A stretch of 64,000 bases of DNA from contig JASJOG010000007.1 of NCBI GenBank assembly GCA_030142905.1, forward strand, positions 2,765,001 through 2,829,000. Direction: 5' to 3'. A program made the translations under genes and the position numbers. This document shows positions 13,101 to 29,000 of the stretch, piece by piece; position 1 is the stretch's first letter; each line of letters opens with the position of its first letter. The notes beneath the pieces were generated by a model that searched no databases, was not told where the DNA came from, and saw nothing but the letters and a program-made list of their open reading frames with translations. Source of the DNA: Heliopora coerulea. Lineage: Eukaryota > Cnidaria > Anthozoa > Scleralcyonacea > Helioporidae.

Positions 13101-15080
13101 CAAAAAATTCAATTATTAGTGTACAAACTTCGGAGTGGAGCATTTACTTCAATATGCTTCAACCTTGACTACTTTTATTTGGTTTTCCATCTTGTAATAG
13201 ACCGTTAATATCTTTTTAGGTCGCTGCTGTAAATCAAACGGAAGAACAAAAATTTGCTATTTTACAGAACACTCACCTGAAAGGTAACGTTAATATCGCG
13301 AACTAGTACTTCTTGGGTGGAACGATGAAATGACACTTAAACTTTATCTGACCTGTTTCAATATAATTTATTGATCGTTGAATAGGTTTTTTTTCCCAAA
13401 TCGTTAAAAAACATTTAAACTGCCAAGATTTCTGTGCCATGTTGTTTACTTTCTTCCTCATACTTTCATTTGGGTGAAACGGTATATTCACCCAACATAA
13501 AGAAGTCACTCTTGGTTACTACGACCAGCCGACGCAAAACGCCATCCATTGGAATTTGGAAAGCGATAATAGCATGCTAAGTTAACGTTTTTATGCGTGA
13601 TTCCCCCCCTTTTTGTCTTAGTCCTCTTTTGTTTTTTGCTTTTTTTTTTCATTTTCTGAATTATTTTGATTTGTTCACAACCGTATGCATGAAAGAGCTA
13701 AGCGCTCTTCCAAGTACCAAAACTGTGAAACTCAAAATGTCTTTCAGTTCAGAAAGATGAACTCCAAGTTATTGATGCCGTACACAAAGGAAAAGATGGC
13801 GTCAAACTTGGGTTTATAGACTTTTATCTTGCATCGTATCTGTCCAACGTAATACGGAAAAAGAACCTGCATATCGTTCGTACCATTCCCCGAAAGCATG
13901 GTTACGGCGTGTTGTTAGGAAAGGACTGGCCTTCGAAAGTGGTCGATTGCCTCAGGCGTCAATCCGACGATAATCGTCACGTGACCCATCAGCTCATTTC
14001 AAGATATATTCTTGCATCAGAGGTAAGCAAGAACGTTAACAGGATGCGGTAAATACCATTGATTATTGTCTTGCTTACTTCTTGATCCAGGGGATAAAGT
14101 TCACGGAGTTCTTCCAATTACTTCATTGTGTAGTATATTGAAGAACCAGGTCCATCCAATCTTTTCTCTATAGTACGATATATAAATATCGTGAAGGTTC
14201 TCGCTTGTCCCACTATTCTTACACTGGGTGTAGCAGTGAAATTATCGTTGAACAGTTCGGCTTTAGGTAGACCGAGGATGAAACTGGCAGATTCGAGGTT
14301 TGTTCTATGGCTCCGGCTTGGGCTGGCTATTTTACAGTCGGGTTTTGATCGGATTGGTTGCTTAACGGTCGAGTCTCATTCGGATTGGCTATTTAAACTT
14401 CAGGTTCTCATTGGCTATTCGTAGATCACGTTGGGTTTGGGTAGGCTATTGAACCGACGAGTCTGACACTCTTCTTGCGCTTTTGGGGCTGTTTTTGAGA
14501 TTACATATTTTAGCTTAGGAAAGGAGAGGTCTTTTTCTTTCCTCACTTGTCTGGGCCTGTCTGTAACTTGTCAGAGCAACACGACTCGTTCCTTATCCGT
14601 TAAGCAAATACAAAGTAAAAAGGATTCAAAAAAATGTTATTTTTTTGACTTGTGTTTCAAGTCAAAAAAGAACGGACAGCACGTTAATATTTGGACTCTA
14701 TTTCAGGGTCATTACCAAACCAAATGACCCTGAAATAGAGTCCAAATATTACCGTGTAGTTTTTGTTCATTCTTTTTTGACTTGAATTACAAGGTAAGAA
14801 TATTTTTCGGAATGTGTTTTATTTTGTATTTGCTTAAGATGTCTGCCTGTTTTTTATTTTTTTATCCGTTAAGCTTATCAGCCTTTTCTAAAACAAAGTT
14901 TTTCTTTACTTTCTGATGAATTTGTTTCTTTTATTTTAGCACGACGAGGGTCTGACCGAATACTTTTCTGGCAGTTTATTTGGATATAGTATCTATGGAC
15001 TGTCAGGCTTCCTTTGCCTTCTTATCTTCCTCGGTTTCTTCCACGATCGATGTTACTTCAGACTGTATGACAAAGAGTGA
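10194..15080 (+). CDS. iGluR-like potassium channel, paralogue B (6 exons, 417 aa)
   Basis: Paralogue of the minus-strand gene at 1024-6506, with the same predicted membrane role. Exons: 10194-10715, 10820-10914, 11857-12013, 13220-13283, 13748-14022, 14940-15080; all AG/GT and in frame to TGA. ATG 10194 is chosen because it gives a signal peptide and has a good context (AGCATGG); an upstream in-frame GTG at 10179 is not needed. Seen: S1 half; TM1 about 151-174 (TWPILIFVVLSALLSGFFIW); pore [20 protein letters not shown], filter about 203-209, essentially a canonical Kv signature; TM2 about 219-246; S2 half about 259-371 with LGFIDFYLASYL; TM3 about 382-404, ending in a short tail. S1 and TM1 are one exon here, whereas paralogue A has an extra intron. 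The S1 agonist Arg position is not clearly conserved. Confidence 0.87.
11105..11515. repeat. CCTT/TTCC tetranucleotide microsatellite
   Basis: Interrupted (TTCC)n and (TCCC)n runs, purest at about 11215-11280, in intron 2 of paralogue B. Overlapping Ser/Phe/Pro-rich frames are artefacts. Confidence 0.9.
12120..12330. repeat. Short interspersed repeat, two degenerate units
   Basis: Two tandem diverged units, each with a GAGTAAAATCG(C/T)C core followed by an (A/C)AGAGTAA element, lie in intron 3 of paralogue B. A related copy sits at 2130-2235. Class unknown. Confidence 0.5.
14600..14836. mobile_element. Foldback MITE (family copy 1)
   Basis: The ends are inverted: TTAAGCAAATACAAA at the left and TTTGTATTTGCTTAA at the right. 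The centre holds a perfect 28-bp inverted repeat (14686-14713 with 14723-14750, 9-nt loop) bordered by GACTTG/CAAGTC palindromes. The right end TTTTATTTTGTATTTGCTTA is repeated at 44968-44989, defining a family. It lies in intron 5 of paralogue B. Confidence 0.75.
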
Positions 15081-16472
15081 TGTAAACTGGTACATCAACA
15101 ATAATATTAACAAAGTAAAATGTGATTTGATAGCACACATAGATTTCAACCAAATATATCCGTTAGTTTTGAGGAGGAGCGACGAATCCAAATCAATCCA
15201 ACGCAGATTATCTCAAAAATTAACCGTTCACTGTTCTGATCCGCTGCATATGAAATTACGAGACCATGGATTTGAATTTCGAATCAACTTTCTTTAGGGT
15301 GACAATTATAGGTGCATCGCCCCACAATTTTGTTCTTTTTGTAGAATTGGAGCTGCTACGTTTAATCATGTTATGCCAGATTCTTATCTGTGCAAACGAC
15401 CTCCTGTCCCCGCGTGGCTGTGTCTTCTTGCTTTCCTGTTTTTAATTTTAGACACGAAAATGAAAAATCTGTACATCCTTTCCGAAAAAGCCAATATTTG
15501 TGATCAAGATATAATGCAAGTTGCGCCTATGGCTACTAATCAAACATTTGAAATTTTATTTATCTTTTTTGTCATATTTTTGTTTATTGTAGGTCTAACC
15601 CGAGTCTAACAAGCGTACAATATATTAAATGGGCATCGAATGTACTTTCTAAACAATCTTAGTCGTTTGGCCATTTCAAACGTAGGAATTTCAGGATTTT
15701 CTGTTTACACTTTCAACAGTTTCGCAACTTGTGGCCTATTAACACGTTGTCTGTGACTGCCAAGCCAATACACCGTTCTACGATAACATGCTCTGAGTTA
15801 GCAGTCACTGGAATGAAAAGAAAACAGATTCTAATGATTGTCAAGGAGTTCTTTAACTTAAATGAATTCCACCATGGCTGAAATTGTCCAATGTGACTAG
15901 ATCTCATCTTGGTGGAAATGTCAAAAGTTCGGCCCGCGCTAAAAATTTCGACATCTTATTGCAAGTTAATTTTAAAATGATTTTTCGTGAGTCCAAGCTG
16001 ACGTTAAAGTCTGGTCTTAAAGCAATGGATGACTGCCAGAGATGAATGACCCCAGGTTACTCCCAAGGATGAATCGCCGCCTAGAATTGGCATTAACCTA
16101 AGCTTCACCCTTACTCAAACCAAAACCTAACCCTAAACGGTCATTCCTCGGGTAATTAGCCCCTTAAAATTGTGTGTAGAAGGACAACTAGGCTAGGAAT
16201 AAAATCCGGAATTCTTGGAAAGGCTACCGACAACTTCATGTGTCGGACGACAATGGCAATGAAGTTGGTTCATTTTTACATTGCTTGAAGAACGTGTAAA
16301 TATCCCCAGTGATGTGACCTTGTGTGTTGAACGACGAGAACTTTGAGGCCATCCAAGGGATTTCAATTCATCTGTTCCCTTAATTTCGGACGAAAAATTT
16401 CTTCACAAGAATACATTCTTGTTCCGTTAATTTTGTACTCGGTGAAGCTCTGCAATATCGACGTCGGTACCA
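15081..16472. other. Convergent intergenic region
   Basis: This is the 3' flank of channel paralogue B and of the minus-strand EVG1-type gene, which converge here. Only short unconvincing frames are present. A degenerate CTTACTCAAACCAAAACCTA-type stretch near 16105 resembles one near 4000, possibly a weak interspersed repeat. Nothing else is recognised. Confidence 0.5.
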
Positions 16473-20095
<3,623 letters not shown>

Positions 20096-20325
20096 TATAA
20101 GAATATCGTCCTTTCTCGCCTGTCGCCGTTTTTCTCGTTCTTTTTCTCCATGAATAATTTTTCGGCGATATTCTGTACGGCGCTTTATTTTCTCAGCGGA
20201 CTTTCGTGACCATGCGCATTTTTAATCACGTCTGTAAATTTGAAATATGGCGGCAGAAAAGATTTCGAGTGTAAATCCAGTTCAAGGTTTGCTGAGCTTT
20301 CCTTCTTGAAAGAAAGGGCTTAAAA
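20096..20325. promoter_or_regulatory. Candidate bidirectional promoter, EVG1-type gene / WDR90
   Basis: Only 230 bp lie between the two divergent start codons. Seen: AAATATGGCGGC at 20243-20254, matching the YY1 consensus with its ATGGCGGC core, and CATGCGCA at 20211-20218, an NRF1-like palindromic core. No TATA box is evident and local GC is higher than in the surroundings. Transcription start sites are unknown; the motif assignments are inference. Confidence 0.6.
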
Positions 20326-23006
20326 ATGTCAAAATGTAAGTGTTTAGTAATTAATTTGTGATAGCATTATCGGAAAATTTAACCTGCGTCAACTGTTGCC
20401 CGTACTCTTGGGTATTTGTATACTTTTGTTTACATTTTGTACTTAAATATCCAGTGTCACGAGGATATTAGAACAGATGTAGAAAGTCGTATCTCAGTGA
20501 GCTGCCCCCACAAGTTAGTGGTCACCATGTTTAATTTCCGAGTGGAATAAGTTGGCTTAATATTCGATAATATTTTGTTTATGTTATATATATTTTTGCA
20601 ACATTACGAGATCGTTGCTATTTTGTGTCATTCATTTTCAGTGTGGCAACATCCTTATGTAAATATTTTTAAACATTTCAACATCTCAGAATGGAAGAAG
20701 TGTGCGAAGGAAGGAGAGGTGACAGCCGTTATGGTTGGTAACCAATACAAATGTACCATATTTTTCTAAGTGTTTTGTTACACACCAATGTTTTTTTCAG
20801 CCATGAAAAACCTCAGTCAGTCGATGATATTCATACTTTGTTCCGCTTTTGTAAGCAAAACGCGTTGGCTAAATTTGATTTCTTCCTAATGTTGTTAATA
20901 ACCAATAAACCCTCAAATTGCACATTAGGAGTTTTACTGTAGTCAACATCAATGGATTTAATTCATGAACAAGTTGAGGGACAAAGACCACCTCTGTAAC
21001 ACCATGTTTTTAATAATTGTAGAGTATGGACCTGTTATGGTGATATCAACATATTTTTAGGTATCGAAAGTACCAAGTACATTATACATGTAAATTATGT
21101 GAAGTATGAAATATTGAATATTATTGAATCTATATCAGATCAATATCGACCATTGATAACATTACAAATGTATCAAAGGAAAAGAGAAATTTTCCTTTGA
21201 ATAGTAGACAGTGACTTGAACTCACTTCATTGTTGAAAATAGATAGCTATTCCTATGTGCAAGCAGAATCCACTATATAATAAGTGAATATTGAATCATC
21301 CCAATAAAGGAAACATGAATTGAGCCATTAATTAGTTCCAGTCTTGGGATAATTTACATTATAGATAAGCATTTCTAGTATGAGTACATGATGATTCTTA
21401 GAGACTGACTTATGAAAAATATATTCCAGAACTTCTGTATAACTAAATTTTTCTTCTTTTCATCTTCAATACTAATAGGACAAAACTTTAAAGTCTACAG
21501 TTTATAGAATCACTGGCTCCATCCCAGCGGGTAACTACATCCAATTTCCTAGGACATCCACGCAGTCATTGGGTCTAACTGGACGTTATTTATATGTGTT
21601 ATTTAAACCATATTCTGGGAAATATTTTGTGGCCCATATTGATGTTGCAACTGAAGATGGTCTTGCAATACGGATATCATTTTCAAACTTGTTTAAAGAG
21701 TTTAAGTCAACATCAACATGGTTACAATTTCCTTTTGTTGCAAGACCTCCACCAGGCTCAATTGATGAAGCTACCTCAGTTGGATTTGGATCTCAAGGTA
21801 ATCAATTATGTAATTGTTGTGTAAGTGTAATTAAGGTATGTTCAGTTTATTGATTTTGCTTTATTGTGAGTGTGGGGAATGGGATGTGTTATTGAAAGGA
21901 TTCAGGACTTACAAAAGGAGGTGAAGTTTTTTTGGAGTAAATTTTTCTGACTCAATGTTGGTACATTCATGAGGATTTGAAATGAGAACTCAATGATTTA
22001 ACTAATATCATGGCATGCTTAAAATAGCTCAACCATTTTGTTTTATAATGGAAGTCCAATGTAAAGGAAAACTAATTGAACTAAGACATCCTAGACTAAG
22101 TAATTTTCTCTGTGAACATACCTTCTGTTTCAATCAGTCAAAATAAACTCACATTGCCAATGTTGTATGAGCTTTAATTATAAACCTGCATTGATCCATC
22201 TTGTTACAAGTTGTTGAACATGCTGATATTGGTCCAGGAATGCATTTGTGTGACTTGCTCTGCTTTGTTACAGTAAGGTCAAAACAGGTTGTTTGCAAGT
22301 TGTTGTGAATCTTCATGCAATACATAAACTTGTTGTAGATTGTTTTAGGAACTTGCTCCAGTCCTGTAGTAGTCAAGTTGCAACAAAGTTGTTGGTTGGA
22401 ATCTTGTCATGACTTGATGGAAAGACAGGTTAATTAACTCCACAGACTTTCTGCAATCTTGCTACAAACATATCTGACAAAAAGTCTGTGAGATTTCTTA
22501 CTGTACTGTATACCTGAAGAACATCTCTTGTGTACCTGTATGCCCATCAAATGTCTGGGTTCCACAAGGATCAAGTTGTTTCAAAAAATAACAATCATTT
22601 TAATTTCTTATTTTTGTACAAACTGTTTATGTAGACAACATGGGACATGTTTCAATTTCAACCCGGTTCACCTTCCTGATGCTGGACTTACATTACATAG
22701 TGTCTGTTTACCTCAATCAAAAGTACGCCTACCTGAAGAATATCCGTTTGTGTGCCAACATGCTAGTCAAAGGTCTGTTCACCAGTGATACAGAGTACGA
22801 GCCTGGGATATCTGCCACAGAAGCCAGGAAGCTTGGATTGATGTCACATGGACCTTTACCTGTTCCAAGAGAAATGGCTTTCCATGTACCCAAAGGATCT
22901 TGCTGGAATGATTTTTATGACATGATTAAATTCCCAGCAAAAAGTAAACATTTTCAAAAAGGTGTTATCCATGCAGCTGATGTTAATTTTAATGGCAAGG
23001 AAAAAG
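20326..23006 (+). CDS. WDR90: WDR90 exons 1-4: CFAP20-like (DUF667) microtubule-binding domain
   Basis: Residues 1 to about 264. Diagnostic family segments are visible: HPYVNIFKHFNISEWKK, TQSLGLTGRYLYVLFKP, FSNLFKEFKSTSTWLQFPF, then YAYLKNIRLCANMLVKGLFT and PVPREMAFHVPKG. In the family this domain resembles CFAP20, which binds axonemal and centriolar microtubules. The exon 4 donor is placed at 23007 (AAAAAG|GTACGG), because it gives the phase needed by the next exon; reading through to 23102 would stay open for another 96 nt, so an alternative donor is possible. Confidence 0.9.
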
Positions 23007-26000
23007 GTACGGCCAAGTCAAATGATTTGAGAGCTCTTCAAACTGTCCCTCCATCATTCCAATCTTCTTTCCATTCCTGGAAACCTTTTTATTGGTATAA
23101 GTATACTGTATTTATACAGATTATCTTTTTAGCATGAGTATTGCACTTACTATAAATCATCATTCATCCAAACCATCGAAACTAGGCCATTAACTACATG
23201 CACTCTTGGTCTTGGAAATATTTACAGGAAGACTAGGTTATGATGTCAATAATTATTAAAATGTTTTGATCGAGTTTAGCTGAGGTATGGAAACAAGCTT
23301 AAATGATTTACAAACAACAAAAAATATCTCAGTTAGCAGGCACTGTGATAGCTTGTGAAAATATTTCAATCCTTTTATCAGTGGCCTGTTGGGGTCTTCC
23401 TTTACTACCCCACCCCCATCCCCCACCCACTACCAAATTCTGATCAGATTTGCATGAACTGGAAAATTTGTCCTGAAGAGAAATGGGAGGAGAACTTCTC
23501 CTTTAGTCTTCCTTTTAACTCCATCCAACATTACATGCTGCTTCATCCATTCCATTGCATGATAGAGTGCAAAACTTGACAGGAAAAAGTTTAGAGACTT
23601 TGTGCAAAGTAAATTGCCTGTTTCTTTAATATTTTTGTTCCTGTATTTGAACTGTGTGGTACATGAAGCATAATAATGATTTACATTGATTTTTTCTTTC
23701 AAATTCAGTTTCCTTTCAGAACCAGATTACAAATTCAAATGAGGATAAAAGTAACAAAGTAAGTTGTTTTATTACATGAACTATGTGATTCTGAAATTTC
23801 TCTTTATTAGTTCACAACCTGGATTATTTATTATTAGTCACTAAATAGTTCAGGATATACATTAATTTTATGAAATGTTGGTTTTTCACCAGTCAAGTCA
23901 TGCTGTAGCATCAAGAGTTGCCTTGGTTGACAAACTGAGTCCTAGAAAGAGCATGGGAAAGGTCAGTTGTAACAGTCGTAAAGCTCGGCCAATTTTAATT
24001 AAGCAAGTTTACATTATATACATAGATATATACATACTCATCTTGCTTATTCAACTTATCGCTTTTTATTTTTTTTCTTTTTCTGCTGGATTCTTACTTT
24101 TTCTGTCCCCTTTCATAGTTGTCGTTATTGTTGCTGTTGTTGTAGCTGCTGTTGTAACTGTTGTTGTTGTTGTTCTTTTTCTTCTTCTTCCTTTTTTTCA
24201 ATTCCTTCCTTCCCTTTTTTCATCTTTTTCTTGTTGTTTTTCTCATTCTTCTCTTTCTTCTCTTTCTTCTTTTTCTCTCCCTTTTTTTCCTTCTTATTAT
24301 CCTTTTTCTACTTTTCCTTTTTCAGTCTTCTTTTCTTTTCTTTTTTTTTTGCTTCTTTTTCATTGTCTTTTTACTCCCCATTTTTGTTTCATCTGTTTTT
24401 CATGTTCTTATTCATCTTTTCTTTGTCTCCCTTTTTGTCTTTTCTTCTTCTGTTTCTCCATTCTTCTTTAATTTCCGCATAAACTTTTCTTCTTCTTCCT
24501 CTTCTTCTTCTTCTTCTTCTCCTTCTTCTCCTTCTTCTTCTCCTTCTTCTTCTTCTTCTCCTTCTTCTTCTTCTTCTCCTTCTTCTTCTTCTTCTCCTTC
24601 TTCTTCTCCTTCTCCTTCTTCTTCTTCTTCTCCTTCTTCTTCTTCTTCTTCTCCTTCTTCTTCTTCTTCTCCTTCTTCTTCTTCTTCTCCTTCTTCTTCT
24701 TCTTCTCCTTCTTCTTCTTCTTCTTCTTCTCCTTCTCCTTCTTCTTCTTCTCCTTCTTCTTCTTGTCCTTCTTCTCCTTCTTCTTCTTCTCCTTCTTCTT
24801 CTTCTCCTTCTTCTTCTTCTTCCTCTTCTTCTTCTTCTTCTTCCTCTTGTCCTTCTTCTTCTTCTTCTCCTTCTTCTTTTTCTTCTTCTTCCTCTTGTCC
24901 TTCTTCTTCTTCTTCTTCTCCTTCTTCTTCTTCTCCTTCTTCTTCTTCTTCCTCTTGTTCTTCTTCTTCTCCTCCTTCTTCTTTTTCTTCTTCTTCCTCT
25001 TGTCCTTCTTCTTCTTCTTCTTCTCCTTCTTCTTCTTCTCCTTCTTCTTCTTCTCCTTCTTCTTCTTCTTCTTCTTCTCCTTCTTCTTCTTCTTCTTCTT
25101 CTCCTTCTTCTTCTTACTATCCTTTCAATGTTAGTTGTCTTCTTGTTAGACATCGTTTTGTTTTTTTCTTTACTCAGAGAAGGCAGATTGTTGCTACCCA
25201 TGTTCCGTCGGCTGGTTTGGAAAGGCCGATTGGCACTCATCCTGAAGATCATTTGGATACTCAAGTATATGCCTACAAGTCTTCAAGGAAGCCTGAATCA
25301 CCTTTTAAAAACCATGACGACAAGCCACAAGAAATCAAAAGCAAAAAAGTAAAGTCAAATTCAGGGTTATCTGATTATTTTATAGTGTCGTAGATTCATT
25401 TCAATGTACAAAAAAACCAAAAGTATTTGTTATTTTGCTTTATAAATTAAGGTCATGGAGCAGTCAGTCAAAATGACCCCACAAGATGACGTTGCTGCCT
25501 GTCACGAAACCAGGCAAAACCTTCCCGTCATGCAAAATTAACTGTACGGTGACCACAAGATTTAGAAACACTGAAAGTCGACTGGTACTGCGTCTGTTTA
25601 GATAAGACTCAGAAATTTGCACAAGTTAAGACAGTTGACTTGTTCAGGTCTCGTTATTTCCTGCATTGATAAGCGAATTTTCTAGAACAGTTTTACTAAG
25701 TGACAATTAATGGAAGGAAAGTATGCAATAATTAGTAAATTCACTCTAAAGTCTGTTTTCGTTGGAATGTTCGTGAAGAACTTCGAGGTCTTTTTCTTTG
25801 GTCAAGACACGTCCCTAGGTGCCTGGACAATGTCTTGAAATAACCAAGATTCCTAGCATAATTTGCGATGGCCTGTAGCGAATGAAATGGACTGTCCGGG
25901 AAAGGGACATCGAGAGGTCCATGGAACCCTTTCATGGTGTTTCGGAAGAGCTATTAAGTGTATTCTTGTTCATATCATTCTGATATGTATTGGAATGAAG

Positions 26001-29000
26001 AAGAAAAAACAGGAAATGCTTTAGTCTTTTGAATGCTTATCCGCTTTACCACACCTCGAAAAGCGAACCTATTTTTTATTCATTCGTTTAGAAATGCTGT
26101 AAAGTGAATCGGTGAAAATGTAATGGACCGCTAGTTGAGCCCAGCCCAGTGTGTTCTTGCGCATGAACAGCGATAAACATGTTGGCTTTGTTCTTTTTCT
26201 AGAAAATCACGTTTTCGCAGAATGTTAACGTGAGAGGAGCTCCAGCAACTCGACCTCGGCGAGGCTTTAAGGTGAGGTCTCTGAATCACTATTTACGTCT
26301 GCTCGTAGTTTTTCCAAATGAATAAGAAAAACTAGCCAACAAAAAGTAATATCTACAGTTACGGTTAAATTGTTCCCTCTAAATTTCTACGAGGAGACAG
26401 TTGACTCAAGACGTCGCTCTCGTCGACTGTCACCACACAGGAATTTAGAGGTCATAATCTCTGCAATCAAAGAACCAGGCGGGAGTCTTCAGCGTAATAT
26501 GAAAATAAGAGCCCAATGTAAAACGCAAAGCTCGGCCATGACATGATTTGAGGAATAATTTATTACACTATCACCTAATAAATAATTCATTCCAATTATA
26601 CTACGGCTTTGTTTCGTGTCATACGTGCACATTGAAAAAAGTGACACTGGCAAAACGATGTAGATTTTAATGCCGACCTCGGGAATACCTTGGACACCAT
26701 AACTCACAACAACCAGACATAAATTACAATCTTGGACAAAACTGTTGACACATTGAGCTAAAAAATTCACATCAATCTTATCAAACCAGGTGTTTAAGAA
26801 GAACACCCCCCTCTTCCTCCTTGTTCAATGTTGATCACTTGACACCAAACTCAACCCGGGACGTTGGCCTGTTGCTTGGAATAACATTGTACTTGGGAAG
26901 TGGGGGAATAAATATTAAGTTTCATTATAAGGTTAAACTTGCATAAGTGTAATCTTTGAGGATTTTGTCTCAACCAGTTTTGTCCAAGATTGTGGTCTTG
27001 GATTAACGCTAATCCTCCTCTGAACCACCTACCCCGAGGTTTCGCAATAGTCAAAAGCGGGGGGCCAGTGGCGGTAGTAATGGTCAACTAGTTTTCGATT
27101 GCGGACTGTGGCATATTTTTGCCGTTTCAACATCTTCCAAATGCACAAAGTGCTCGTCATTCTTCCCAGCGAACATGACCGATCAGAGTCCGATAAAATG
27201 GACCCAAACGAGTACGAAATTCATCTTTTTTACCCATCGGATGTTGACAAAGAAATGTCAGTCCTTGACTACAACGTTTACTTAACTCGACCCGGTTTCC
27301 TGACTTCCTACGTCGAGAAAGCAGTAGAATACGTTAAAGAGAATGGAATAACAGCCGTTATGTTTAGCCATGATATGGCGTCCGTTGTAGCGTCGGTTGT
27401 CTGCGAAAGAACGGGTCTACGCGGTCCTTCCTTGGAGTCAACCTTCCGTTGTCTGCACAAGTATTACTCTAGAACAACAGAGAAAGGGAGGCTATGGTTT
27501 GATTTCATTCACCTGGACAATTCTGACCAGAATTAGAAGAATAAAGTGCACTATCCTTGCTTTCTGAAAGCGCCATTTCTTACAGCTTCCAAGGGGAATT
27601 CTTGTATTAGAAGCGAGGCAGAAATGTAGGCTGCTCTGGCCAAACTCAGGGAGTTAGTTGGCCCTTATTTTGCAGCTTACTCCACGTTTTTTGGGAAATA
27701 CTTGGATCTCCAAAAATTTCCTTTGGCTGTAGAGAATATTGCTGTTGTGGAAGAACTGGTTGAGTCAGGCAATGAGTATTGTATTGAAGGTTGGATGGAT
27801 GACGCTGGCAAGTTCAGAGTGTACTGCATCGGTGATGAGATTGTTTCCCCTAAGAAGCAAGAAATCATTCTTGCTTGGGTATTCCCACAGTTCACTTTAG
27901 ATGAGAAAAAGGTTGAGAGGCAAGTTAGACTCACAGAAGAAATGGGGCATCGCTTTGATATTCGCAATACATTCTATGATATTGAGATTTGGATGAATGG
28001 AGATGAGTTCACTTTGATAGAAGTGAATTCTCGCATTAGCTCCATGGTGTCAGACAGCCACAGAAAGATGTGGGGTACCAGTGTATACCAAGCTGCAGTC
28101 TGTCTTGCCTGTGGTGAAACAGGCAAGGTAATGCAAACAAAATCATCAGTTTCTCATAAAGATGGTGAACCAATTTCAGGCCTTTTTTATGTTGACACAT
28201 GCAGAGAAGGGAAAGGGAAGGATTTTATTGACTTTCAATATGCAAGAGCTGGGTGCATTTTAGATGGTGTTTACAACAATGTTGGACCAGGACTGACAAT
28301 ATATGTTAGAGAGGAATCCCCTATCAAGCAGATGTCATCAAATGGATTTAGATTGTGCCAGTTTATTCTTACTGATTCCAATGCCAAACAGCTCTTAAAA
28401 CATGCTAAAGAAATAATATCAAAACTTGTATTGCATCCTGAGGATTGTCACATTGCTGAACTCACAATCTGAAGTCCCAGTCAGTTTATAGGCTGTTGTG
28501 ACTATCAGCAGTTAAAAAAGATTAGACAGATGATACTTCCTTGTATTAGAACATTTTGCTTTTGTTTTCAGCTTAGCTTTTGACCAGGAGTGGTGTTAGG
28601 GAAACTTATTCCCCTGTGTGGGGGAAAGATTGACAATTTATTAGGAAATTGCCACTGATGATAACACAGTTACATGACATTGTACATACTATGAATACTT
28701 GCTGTTGATTTTGGCAATAAAGATAATAGACTCTTGTCTTCATGTCAAATCTTAAAATATACCATTTCTAGTCATTAATTATGATCATTCTTGTGAAAAA
28801 TAACATGTTTTTTACCTTCAAATAAGGAAATTATTAAAAGGACATGGTCCCAACCCATTCTGGTTTTACTCATTTGTTTGAAAACATCAGCATCTCCTCT
28901 ATTATGTTTTGGCAGTTCCCTCATCCTTTTGGCTTTTTACACATTCAACTCAGCAGACACAACACCCTATTTTCATATCACTGTTGGGATTTTTGACTGC

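Noticed and set aside
24389..25264. 291-codon poly-arginine frame on the minus strand
   Set aside because: Pure translation of the (CTT)n microsatellite; no flanking domain, start context or splice support.
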